DNA from: CAZILN01 sp964540005
Lineage (GTDB): Bacteria; Bacteroidota; Bacteroidia; Bacteroidales; SM23-62
Direction: 5' to 3'
Assembly (NCBI GenBank): GCA_964540005.1
Contig: CAZILN010000183.1
Span: 1 to 17,543, forward strand
DNA length: 17,543 nucleotides
The notes under the pieces were generated by a model. That model had not been told where the DNA came from. It ran no database searches and saw nothing but the letters and a program-made list of their open reading frames with translations. The position numbers and the translations under genes were made by a program. This document shows, piece after piece, positions 6,321 to 13,849 of the stretch; the first letter of the stretch is position 1, and each line of letters starts with the position of its first letter.

Positions 6321-8759
6321 ATGAAACGGTTTGTTGTAACCAGTATCATGGTTTCAGCTTGCCTTGGCATGCTGTTCAGCCAGGCTGTTGTAAAAGGAAG
6401 GATAACAGATACTGAAGGACTGCCGCTGATAGGCGCCAATGTCTACATTGAAAACTCCTTCAGGGGAGCGGTCAGTGATCGGGAGGGCAATTATGAGATC
6501 ACCAATCTCAGGGAAGGTAAATACCGGGTCATTGCCTCGTATGTGGGTTATCATTCACTTGCAAAGGATATTAAGCTGCCGGCAGATACCGGCCTGGATT
6601 TTGTCCTTTCCAGGAGTAGTTATCTTGCAGAAGAGGTAATTGTCAGATCTACCAGGGCCGGGACGAATTCTCCTTTTACCTATTCCAGTATCGGGAAAGA
6701 AGAGTTGCAGGAACGGAATGTGGGCCAGGACCTGCCATACCTGATCAACCTGAGCCCTTCCATTGTTGCTACTTCTGATGCCGGGACCGGCATAGGATAC
6801 TCGAACCTGCGGCTGCGCGGGACAGACCTGAACCGGATCAATGTTACAGTGAACGGCATTCCCCTGAATGATGCAGAATCCCATGGAGTATGGTTCATTG
6901 ACCTGCCGGATTTTGCCTCTTCCATAGAAAATATCCAGATTCAAAGGGGGGTCGGGACCTCCACTAATGGAGGTGCTGCTTTTGGGGCGTCCCTGAATTT
7001 CCAGACCCTGACACGCAATCAGGAACCATATGCCCGGTGGAACCTGTCAGCAGGAAGTTATAATACCGTGAAAAATACCGTTTCTCTCGGAACCGGGCTG
7101 ATCAAAGAGCATTTTGCAATGGACCTTCGCCTGTCAAATATACGTTCCGACGGGTATATAGACAGGGCCTCCTCTGACCTTAAATCATTTTTTCTCTCCG
7201 GTGCCTGGCACGGAAAAAAGAGTCTGTTGAAACTCAATATATTCACAGGATGGGAAAAGACCTACACAGCCTGGAACGGGGTCCCGGCTGATTCCCTGGA
7301 GACCAACCCTACCTTCAATCCTTCAGGGATGATGGTCAATGCAGACGGGAGCATTTCATATTACGACAATGAATCGGATAACTATCAGCAGGACCACCTG
7401 CAGTTGTTGTTCTCACATGAACTGAGCCGGCAGCTTACAATGAGCGGGGCTCTTCATTATACCTATGGCAGGGGGTATTATGAGGAATATCGCGATACGA
7501 CGGTCTGGCCATACGAAACCTATGCTTCATATGGTCTTCAGAATGTGATAGTGGGCGGGGTGGAGACCGATAAAACCAACTTGGTACGGCAGAAATGGCT
7601 GGATAATGATTTTTACGGTATGACATGGTCCGTCACTTACAACAGGGACCTGCTGAATATCCAGTTCGGAGGAGGAGGGAACATATACAGCGGGAGGCAT
7701 TTCGGGAAGATCATCTGGTCGCAACAGCAGGCATATACCGGGAGAGAGTATGAATGGTACCGTGGCACCGGTAAAAAGTATGATGCCAGTGCATACTTGA
7801 AAACTGCTTACCAGTTATTGAGTGATCTGAGCGTTTTCGGTGACATTCAGTTGAGGTATATTGAACATGAAATTTCAGGGATCGATAATGACCTCAGGAA
7901 CATAGATCAGGTACACGACTATCTTTTCTTCAATCCCAAACTCGGCCTGATGTATAGCCCGGCAGACAATCATGAACTTTATTTTTCATTTGCTCAGGCA
8001 AGCAGGGAGCCGAACCGGACAAGTTTTGTTGATGCTGATCTCTCGCATCCGGTTCCATCGGATGAAATGCTGAGGGATTATGAGCTTGGCTATAAGGGTG
8101 ACCAGTCACTGGTAGAATACCAGGCCGTTTTGTATTATATGGATTATCGTGATCAGCTGGTTCTGACAGGGAAGATCAATGATGTGGGTGCTGCTATCAT
8201 GACAAACGTACCTGAAAGTTACCGCACAGGAATAGAACTGATGGCTGGACTGAGGCCGGTTGATAAGCTTCTCTGGAATATGAACCTGACACTCAGCAGG
8301 AACAGGATAAAGAATTTTACCGGTTTTGTTGACAACTGGGATTATTGGTATGATCCGGCACATGAGCCCTATCAGTATCCGGAATCACTCGGTGAGACTG
8401 ATATTGCTTTTTCCCCTTCAGTGGTTGCCGGCAGCAGGATCAGGTATGACATATACGAAAGCCTGGCTGTCAGTCTGATCACAAAATACGTGGGAAAGCA
8501 GTATATGGACAATACATCTTCTGCCCTGCGCAGGCTCGATCCATACCTGCTGAATGATATTCAAGTAAGCTTCAGCACCGGCTTGCCGGTAGCCGGGGAG
8601 GTCTCATTTATGCTGATGGTGAATAATGTGCTTGATACCAGGTATGAGTCGAATGCATGGATCTACCGTTATTATACAGGAGGAGAACATTACACCATGT
8701 ACGGGTATTATCCGCAGGCCGGCCGGCACTTTATGACAGGATTCAACCTCAGTTTCTAA
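6321..8759 (+). CDS. TonB-dependent outer-membrane receptor, probable thiamin uptake
   Basis: Outer-membrane active-transport receptor of 812 aa energised by TonB-ExbBD. Residues 1-20 form a signal peptide ending near LFSQA. Residues about 24-105 are a carboxypeptidase-regulatory-like beta-sandwich (VKGRITDTEGLPLIGANVYI, then DREGNYEITNL), the N-terminal extension common in Bacteroidota. Residues about 110-230 are the plug, with LRLRGTDLNRINVTVNGIPL and IQRGVGTSTNGGAAFGASLN. The rest is a Tyr/Trp-rich 22-strand barrel ending in the expected terminal Phe (FNLSF). The upstream TPP riboswitch indicates that thiamin or a thiamin-related compound is the ligand; this is inference from regulation. 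Bacteroides encode an experimentally studied TPP-regulated receptor of this kind, usually next to pnuT and a thiamin pyrophosphokinase, neither of which is seen here. Confidence 0.93.
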   Translation: MKRFVVTSIMVSACLGMLFSQAVVKGRITDTEGLPLIGANVYIENSFRGAVSDREGNYEITNLREGKYRVIASYVGYHSLAKDIKLPADTGLDFVLSRSSYLAEEVIVRSTRAGTNSPFTYSSIGKEELQERNVGQDLPYLINLSPSIVATSDAGTGIGYSNLRLRGTDLNRINVTVNGIPLNDAESHGVWFIDLPDFASSIENIQIQRGVGTSTNGGAAFGASLNFQTLTRNQEPYARWNLSAGSYNTVKNTVSLGTGLIKEHFAMDLRLSNIRSDGYIDRASSDLKSFFLSGAWHGKKSLLKLNIFTGWEKTYTAWNGVPADSLETNPTFNPSGMMVNADGSISYYDNESDNYQQDHLQLLFSHELSRQLTMSGALHYTYGRGYYEEYRDTTVWPYETYASYGLQNVIVGGVETDKTNLVRQKWLDNDFYGMTWSVTYNRDLLNIQFGGGGNIYSGRHFGKIIWSQQQAYTGREYEWYRGTGKKYDASAYLKTAYQLLSDLSVFGDIQLRYIEHEISGIDNDLRNIDQVHDYLFFNPKLGLMYSPADNHELYFSFAQASREPNRTSFVDADLSHPVPSDEMLRDYELGYKGDQSLVEYQAVLYYMDYRDQLVLTGKINDVGAAIMTNVPESYRTGIELMAGLRPVDKLLWNMNLTLSRNRIKNFTGFVDNWDYWYDPAHEPYQYPESLGETDIAFSPSVVAGSRIRYDIYESLAVSLITKYVGKQYMDNTSSALRRLDPYLLNDIQVSFSTGLPVAGEVSFMLMVNNVLDTRYESNAWIYRYYTGGEHYTMYGYYPQAGRHFMTGFNLSF

Positions 8760-8836
8760 GATCGTCAGATAGATTGTCAGTTCAGGTTTTTAAGATCGTC
8801 AGTTCAGGTTATTGGGATCGTCAGTTCCTGTTTCAT
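8759..8836. repeat. 22-bp tandem repeat after the receptor stop codon
   Basis: Three full imperfect units of 22 bp (8771-8792, 8793-8814, 8815-8836) sharing the core GATCGTCAGTTCAGGTT, preceded by a 12-bp partial unit from 8759. The array starts with the last A of the receptor's TAA stop codon. The third copy is the most diverged (CCTG instead of CAGG). The core shares AGTTCAGGTT with AGTTACAGGTT in the repeat at 1444-1488. Confidence 0.85.
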
Positions 8837-8901
8837 AGATCAGTGATCATCTAAGCCTAAAAATCTTAATTTTAAACTGTTTTATATGATAGTATGAGAG
8901 C

Positions 8902-8915
8902 GATGCATTTGCATC
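8902..8915. promoter_or_regulatory. Palindrome upstream of the solute-binding protein start
   Basis: GATGCA-TT-TGCATC, a perfect inverted repeat with 6-bp arms and a 2-bp centre, ends 20 nt before ATG 8936. Its symmetry suggests a dimeric regulator site or a small leader hairpin. No regulator is known, and chance is possible. Confidence 0.3.
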
Positions 8916-8935
8916 CCTTCTCAAATTTCAAAAGA

Positions 8936-10576
8936 ATGAAATATCTATATCTGGCAGCAGTAACCTTCCTGGCAGTATCCTGTACAGTTAAAAAAACTGA
9001 GCGGCAGAATGTATTCAGGTACAACGAATCAAAGGGGATCGCCACACTTGATCCGGCATTTGCCCGAAGCCAGTCGCTGATATGGCCGGTGTTACAGCTG
9101 TACAACGGTCTTGTCCAGCTGGATGATCAGCTTGAGATAAGCCCTTGTATTGCAAAGGAATGGGATGTCTCTTCGGATGGCAGGTGCTATACATTCCATC
9201 TCAGAAATGATGTTTTCTTCCATGACCATCCTCTTTTTGAGGGAGGAACGGGCAGGCGGGTAGTGGCTTCGGATTTTATCTTCAGCTTGAACCGCATCAC
9301 CGACCCGGAGGTAGCCTCGCCCGGGGCCTGGATATTCCACCTGCTGGATAAAAACCAGGCAAATAATTATAGCGGATTGGCTGCTACTGATGACACCACC
9401 CTGCATATTTACCTGAGTGAATCCTTCCCGGCATTCACGAGCCTGCTTGCGGTACCCTATTGTTTTGTTGTACCCCGGGAGATAGTAAATCATTACGGCA
9501 GGGATTTCAGGTCCCATCCCGTTGGTACGGGACCGTTCCGGATGACTATCTGGCGCGAGGACGAGAAGCTGGTATTTTCAAAAAACATGAGTTATTTCGA
9601 AAAGGACAGCCTGGGATATTCATTACCGTACCTGGATGCAGTTTCGATCAGCTTTATTAAAGACAAACAATCTGAATTTATGGAATTCATGCTGGGCAAT
9701 ATCGATTTTTTATCGGGTGTTCACCCGGCCTATAAGGATGAATTAATGACACGCTTCGGGAAACTGAATCCGGTATACGCAGACAGGATAGTAATGCTGA
9801 GTGAACCTTATCTCAACACAGAGTACCTGGGCATACTGGTCGATACCAGCCTTGAGCTGACAAAAGGGAGCCCTTTGATGGACCGGCAGGTGAGGCAGGC
9901 AATGAACTTTGGTTTTGACAGGGCAAAGATGATGAAATACCTGAGGAATGATATAGGGAATCCGGCTTTTCATGGCTTTGTTCCTGAGGGGATTTCATCC
10001 TATGATACTGCCCGGGTAAAGGGATACTCTTATAATCCTGACAGGGCAAGGGAACTTCTAAGCCAGGCCGGTTATCCTGAGGGAGCCGGATTGCAGCAGA
10101 TAACCCTTACTACCACCTCCGATTATCTCGACCTCTGTGAATATATCCAGCATGAGTTAATGGATATCGGGATAGATATAAGGATCAATGTGAGCACCGG
10201 TGCTGCTTTCAGGAATATGGTAGCCAACTCCAAACTGCAGTTTTTCAGGGGATCCTGGATTGCCGACTACCCGGATGCTGAGAACTACCTTGCCCTGTTT
10301 TACAGCCTGAATTTCAGTCCATCAGGGCCAAACTACACCCATTATTCAAATCCACAGTACGACAGCCTTTATGAACGTGCCATGAGGACCCTGACAGATA
10401 AAGACCGTTATGATATTTATTATCAGATGGACCAGCTGATAATCGATGAATCAGTTATAATTCCATTGTTCTATGACCAGGTTGTGCGTTTCATTCCGGT
10501 TGGACTGGAGGGACTGGGTACCAATCCAATGAATCTTCTCAGCCTGAAAAAAGCCCGATGGCCTTATCTTGACTGA
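8936..10576 (+). CDS. Family-5 extracellular solute-binding lipoprotein (DppA/OppA-like)
   Basis: Substrate-binding component of an ABC importer, SBP family 5 (oligopeptide, dipeptide, nickel and related ligands), 546 aa, anchored in the cell envelope. The start at 8936 is chosen because it places MKYLYLAAVTFLAVSC as a lipoprotein signal with Cys16. An upstream in-frame ATG at 8894 would add 14 charged residues before it. Family features include the TLDPAFARS segment near the N-terminus, VASDFIFSLNRITDP, the central HPVGTGPFRM motif, the RQAMNFGFDRAKMM hinge region and YNPDRARELLSQAGYPEG. No permease or ATPase genes lie nearby, so it is an orphan binding protein. It follows the TPP-controlled receptor after 176 nt with no clear terminator or TAnnTTTG box, so it may be on the same transcript. 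A role in thiamin uptake is speculation. Confidence 0.9.
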   Translation: MKYLYLAAVTFLAVSCTVKKTERQNVFRYNESKGIATLDPAFARSQSLIWPVLQLYNGLVQLDDQLEISPCIAKEWDVSSDGRCYTFHLRNDVFFHDHPLFEGGTGRRVVASDFIFSLNRITDPEVASPGAWIFHLLDKNQANNYSGLAATDDTTLHIYLSESFPAFTSLLAVPYCFVVPREIVNHYGRDFRSHPVGTGPFRMTIWREDEKLVFSKNMSYFEKDSLGYSLPYLDAVSISFIKDKQSEFMEFMLGNIDFLSGVHPAYKDELMTRFGKLNPVYADRIVMLSEPYLNTEYLGILVDTSLELTKGSPLMDRQVRQAMNFGFDRAKMMKYLRNDIGNPAFHGFVPEGISSYDTARVKGYSYNPDRARELLSQAGYPEGAGLQQITLTTTSDYLDLCEYIQHELMDIGIDIRINVSTGAAFRNMVANSKLQFFRGSWIADYPDAENYLALFYSLNFSPSGPNYTHYSNPQYDSLYERAMRTLTDKDRYDIYYQMDQLIIDESVIIPLFYDQVVRFIPVGLEGLGTNPMNLLSLKKARWPYLD

Positions 10577-10712
10577 ATATAAATAATGCGGAATTTATAG
10601 TGAACATGCTTTGAAACCAGCACATTGAGAAAATCCCTAAGGCGGTCTGTTGACATTCTGGGTACAAATCATTTTATTTACCTCCAATTTCAAAACCACA
10701 TCTATCAGTCCA

Positions 10713-11552
10713 ATGTACAGAAATGTGTGGAAGGAATGCCACTCTTCAGTGTGCTCGATTACTTTTCTAAGCAAATCCGGTACCCGGATTACCTCTTTTA
10801 CCGGCTTCAGGGTAAAGGATTTTATAATTACTGACAATGTGCTCGAAAAATTTTCTGAACCGGCAAAGGTAGTAATACGTTTTACCGGGAAAGACGGATC
10901 CTCTGAAATCGCCAGTAAGAGAATTTCCTATGCTGAACTGAAGAAATTAATACACAGTCCCACATCAGGTAAAGACCCGGGGTACCTGATACTGGAATGT
11001 AGCTTTAAAGAATTTGCTGAGATACCTGCACTGAAAAGCAGCAAGAAGTTCCGGTATGAGATAGGACATCCTGTGGCTATCCTGGGCTACCAGCTGGAAC
11101 AGGAGAACCTGTCTATGAAGAACGGTATTATTTCTTCATGTTTCAGAAATTCAGATGTGAACTACCTGCAGGTGGATTGTTCCATTGTACAGGGGAATGC
11201 CGGCAGTCCGGTCATAGATCAGGAATCAATGGAAGTTATAGGGGTGATAGGACACAAGCTTGCAAGTATTACCAGGGGGTACCAGGAAATGATGCGGATC
11301 ATCAATAAAAACCTGAAGATATTGAAAGATGCGGAAGGAAGGTTTGCTTTTGATGATATTGATCCTGTTCAGGTACTCATGGTTAACCAGAACCTGATTA
11401 AGCATATGTCTACTGAATTTTTTAAATCAGCGACCATGAGGGTGGGCTATGCCGCCGAATTATGCTCTTTAATTGATCTGTGTCCGGATACCGAAGATGA
11501 TTCCTCATACGATATGGAAATGAATCCTGACGACCAGGTATCCGGGAATTAA
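10713..11552 (+). CDS. Trypsin-fold protein lacking all catalytic residues (pseudoprotease)
   Basis: Probable chymotrypsin/HtrA-like fold without protease activity, 279 aa from ATG 10713. A longer frame exists only from a TTG at 10650 and adds residues unlike the fold. Compared with HtrA-type enzymes, FTGFRVKDFIITDNVLE (residues about 29-45) occupies the GxGxxxxxxYxxTNxHVV site but has no His. GYLILE (about 90-95) replaces DIALI and lacks the Asp. QGNAGSPVID (about 160-169) replaces GNSGGP and has Ala163 (codon GCC) at the nucleophile Ser. IGHPVAILGY and NGIISS match the flanking strands. No signal peptide or membrane segment is visible, so it is probably cytosolic. The C-terminal 60 residues are acidic and unrecognised. 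It converges with xseB, 10 nt away. The fold is my reading of motifs; a binding or scaffold role is inferred. Confidence 0.75.
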   Translation: MYRNVWKECHSSVCSITFLSKSGTRITSFTGFRVKDFIITDNVLEKFSEPAKVVIRFTGKDGSSEIASKRISYAELKKLIHSPTSGKDPGYLILECSFKEFAEIPALKSSKKFRYEIGHPVAILGYQLEQENLSMKNGIISSCFRNSDVNYLQVDCSIVQGNAGSPVIDQESMEVIGVIGHKLASITRGYQEMMRIINKNLKILKDAEGRFAFDDIDPVQVLMVNQNLIKHMSTEFFKSATMRVGYAAELCSLIDLCPDTEDDSSYDMEMNPDDQVSGN

Positions 11553-11562
11553 TGATCTGCGG

Positions 11563-11778
11563 TTATTTCTCCTCCTGATCACCCAGGTCAGCCATGATTT
11601 TTTCTATCTCAGATTCAGTCGATCTCAGCTTTTTTTTGCAGAGTTCCAGCAGGACGGTAACACGTTTTACCTTCTCAGCCAATTCATCTACATCCATCTC
11701 GCCGTCATCTATCCTGGCCAGAATGGTTTCTATTTCTGTTATTGCATCCCTGTAACTGATTTCTTTCTTACTCATCAT
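11563..11778 (-). CDS. xseB: Exodeoxyribonuclease VII small subunit
   Basis: Small subunit of exonuclease VII, the single-strand-specific DNase that trims DNA ends from either direction. It is 71 aa, close to the usual 60-80. The sequence is a two-helix coiled coil with the family pattern YRDAITEIETILARIDDGEMDVDELAEKV. Several copies bind each XseA subunit. The start is one of two adjacent ATG codons (11778 or 11775). It is the last gene of the minus-strand cluster, 46 nt after the histidine kinase gene and not next to xseA, which is the more usual arrangement. Confidence 0.92.
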   Translation of the reverse strand: MMSKKEISYRDAITEIETILARIDDGEMDVDELAEKVKRVTVLLELCKKKLRSTESEIEKIMADLGDQEEK

Positions 11779-11824
11779 ATGTGTCTTTGCTTTGAACTTT
11801 GATTTTCTTTGTTTCTTATCAGAT

Positions 11825-13771
11825 CTACCGGGGGATTACTCTGACAGGCAGAGTAAAATGGAAGGAACTGCCTTTTTCCGGCTCGCTTTCGACCCATATC
11901 CTTCCATTATGCATGACAACAAATTCCTTGCAGAGTATCAATCCCAGCCCGGTACCTTTTTCCTCTGCCGTACCCGATATGATCATGGATGTATCAAGTT
12001 CGAATAATTGCTGCATTTGATCTTCAGTCATTCCTATTCCCGTGTCTGAAACGGAGATTTTGACAAAACCGTTCTCAGGGACCGCAGCTATGGTAATACT
12101 TCCCTTATCAGGTGTGAATTTAATAGCATTATTAAGCAGGTTTCTCATAATTGTTGCAAGGAGGTTTTTATCGGCAAACACCATTATATCTTTCGGGATA
12201 TCCTCAGTAATGCTGATCTCTTTCTTATTGGCATGTACGATGTTTACCTGTTTCGTCTCCGAGATCAGTTCTCTCAGGCTAAATTCCTCAGGATTGAACT
12301 CGATGTTGCCGGATTGTGACCTGGACCAGTCGAGGAGGTTTTCAATCAGCTGGTGGATATTTTTAGCTGCTTCATTAATGATCCGGACGTATGAACGGAT
12401 CTCTTCAGCAGTGTAATCATCCGGATTTCCGCTGATCAGTTCGCTGAACCCCAGCAGGGCATTAAGTGGATTCCTCAGGTCGTGGCCTATTATCGAAAAG
12501 AACTTATCCTTGGTGGCATTTGATTTTTTCAGGTCAGTTTCTGATTCCTGGAGTTTCTTATTAGCCTCTTCCAGTTTATCGTTTTTCTCTGTAAGAAGGC
12601 GGTTCGTTTCTTTCTTAAGTAAATTTCTTTTATAAGTAACATACAGTGTATACAGGATCAGGAAGGTGATAAGGACCAGGAACAGGATAATGATCCTCTG
12701 TCTCGATACCAGCTTCTTCGTCAGCTCATTTTCAGTTTTTACCTGGTCTAGCTCTCCCTGGAAAGCTTCCACATTGAATTTTAACTGCATTTCTGTGAGC
12801 AGGGCCTGTTTTTCCTCTGACAGGATGCTGTCGCGGTAATCACTGAAAAGCTGATAGTTTTTAAGTGCTTCCTTATAGTTGGATCTCTTCGTGTAAAGTT
12901 CAGATAATCTCAGGTAGATCTCTTTCTTGACCCTGATTTCATGTACTTCCTCAGCCAGCTGAAGTCCTGATTTAAAATAATCTTCAGCAAGCTCATACCT
13001 CTCCATTTTAAAGTAAATATCTCCCAGGTTGGCATGCAGGCTGGCTAGTAAACTCAAGTCATTCAGTTCCTTGCTGATCTGCAGGGATTCCTCGTAGTAA
13101 TCATGTGCCTGCTGGTAGTTTTCCATATAGTTGGATACTTCACCAAGATTGTTAAGAGCAACTGCCATCTGTTGCCGGTCATCCATTTCCCTGTGTATTT
13201 CATAAGCGGCAAGAAAGTAATCATATGCCCTCTCATATTCCTTCTTTTCATGGTATATAGCGCCGATATTATTTTTAATGGCCGCAACCATCTCCATATT
13301 CCCATGGTTCATTTGAATGAGCAGGGCAATATTGAAATATTCAAGTCCCTTGATGAAATCGGAAGTTCGTAAATGAATGACCCCTAAATTATTATAGAGA
13401 TTTCCTATCTCAATACTATCTTCCAGTTCCTCGAATAATTTCAGGGAAGAGAAGTATAATTCCATGCTTTCTGTATAGTTGCCGAGAAGGTAAAAGGCAT
13501 TCCCGACCATTTTCAATGATGTTGCGATACGTTGCTGGTCGCCCAGTTCTTCTGCCCCTCTCAGGGCATGATTGGCGTAGATCAGGCTGGTATCAAAAGA
13601 TTTCTGCCAGTAAATCCTGGACAATTGATTGAACAGGTCGATCTTTTGTGTATCTGAAACGCGCCGGAGCTGCTCATTGAGGCTGTCTATCAGGTCCTGG
13701 TTCTGTCCTGATGCAACTCCTGCCATCACCAGTAAAAACAGGCTGAAAATTTTAATCCGGTATTTATTCAT
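11825..13771 (-). CDS. TPR-containing membrane sensor histidine kinase
   Basis: Two-component sensor kinase of 648 aa. Residues 1-22 form a signal peptide (SLFLLVMAGVASGQ). Residues about 30-330 hold six or seven tetratricopeptide repeats (for example YNNLGVIHLRTSDFIKGLEYF and LNNLGEVSNYMENYQQAHDYY), placed outside the inner membrane. One transmembrane helix follows at about 352-375 (IIILFLVLITFLILYTLYV), then a coiled coil, a HisKA domain with GHDLRNPLNALLGF (phospho-acceptor His430) and an HATPase domain with NLLNNAIKFTP, DTGIGM and GTGLGL. All kinase motifs are present. No response regulator is encoded in the window, so the partner is unknown. The TPR sensor region suggests protein or peptide binding. 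The gene sits between xseA and xseB on the same strand. Confidence 0.93.
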   Translation of the reverse strand: MNKYRIKIFSLFLLVMAGVASGQNQDLIDSLNEQLRRVSDTQKIDLFNQLSRIYWQKSFDTSLIYANHALRGAEELGDQQRIATSLKMVGNAFYLLGNYTESMELYFSSLKLFEELEDSIEIGNLYNNLGVIHLRTSDFIKGLEYFNIALLIQMNHGNMEMVAAIKNNIGAIYHEKKEYERAYDYFLAAYEIHREMDDRQQMAVALNNLGEVSNYMENYQQAHDYYEESLQISKELNDLSLLASLHANLGDIYFKMERYELAEDYFKSGLQLAEEVHEIRVKKEIYLRLSELYTKRSNYKEALKNYQLFSDYRDSILSEEKQALLTEMQLKFNVEAFQGELDQVKTENELTKKLVSRQRIIILFLVLITFLILYTLYVTYKRNLLKKETNRLLTEKNDKLEEANKKLQESETDLKKSNATKDKFFSIIGHDLRNPLNALLGFSELISGNPDDYTAEEIRSYVRIINEAAKNIHQLIENLLDWSRSQSGNIEFNPEEFSLRELISETKQVNIVHANKKEISITEDIPKDIMVFADKNLLATIMRNLLNNAIKFTPDKGSITIAAVPENGFVKISVSDTGIGMTEDQMQQLFELDTSMIISGTAEEKGTGLGLILCKEFVVMHNGRIWVESEPEKGSSFHFTLPVRVIPR

Positions 13772-13849
13772 TCTGATTCTCTCAAATCCCCTTTTCGTGT
13801 GACTAATGTATAAATATCTTTGATAAATACCGTGTATTTTGTGATATTT

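Noticed and set aside
10650..10678. TTGACA followed after 17 nt by TTTATT, resembling an E. coli sigma-70 promoter before the pseudoprotease gene.
   Set aside because: The -10 match is poor, and Bacteroidota use a different consensus, so this is likely coincidence.
13815..13822. Exact TATCTTTG on the plus strand in the gap between xseA and the kinase gene, which would drive an antisense RNA into xseA.
   Set aside because: There is no TTTG -33 box, the only downstream plus-strand frame starts at TTG and is a shadow of xseA, and a six-base match is expected by chance about once per 4 kb per strand.
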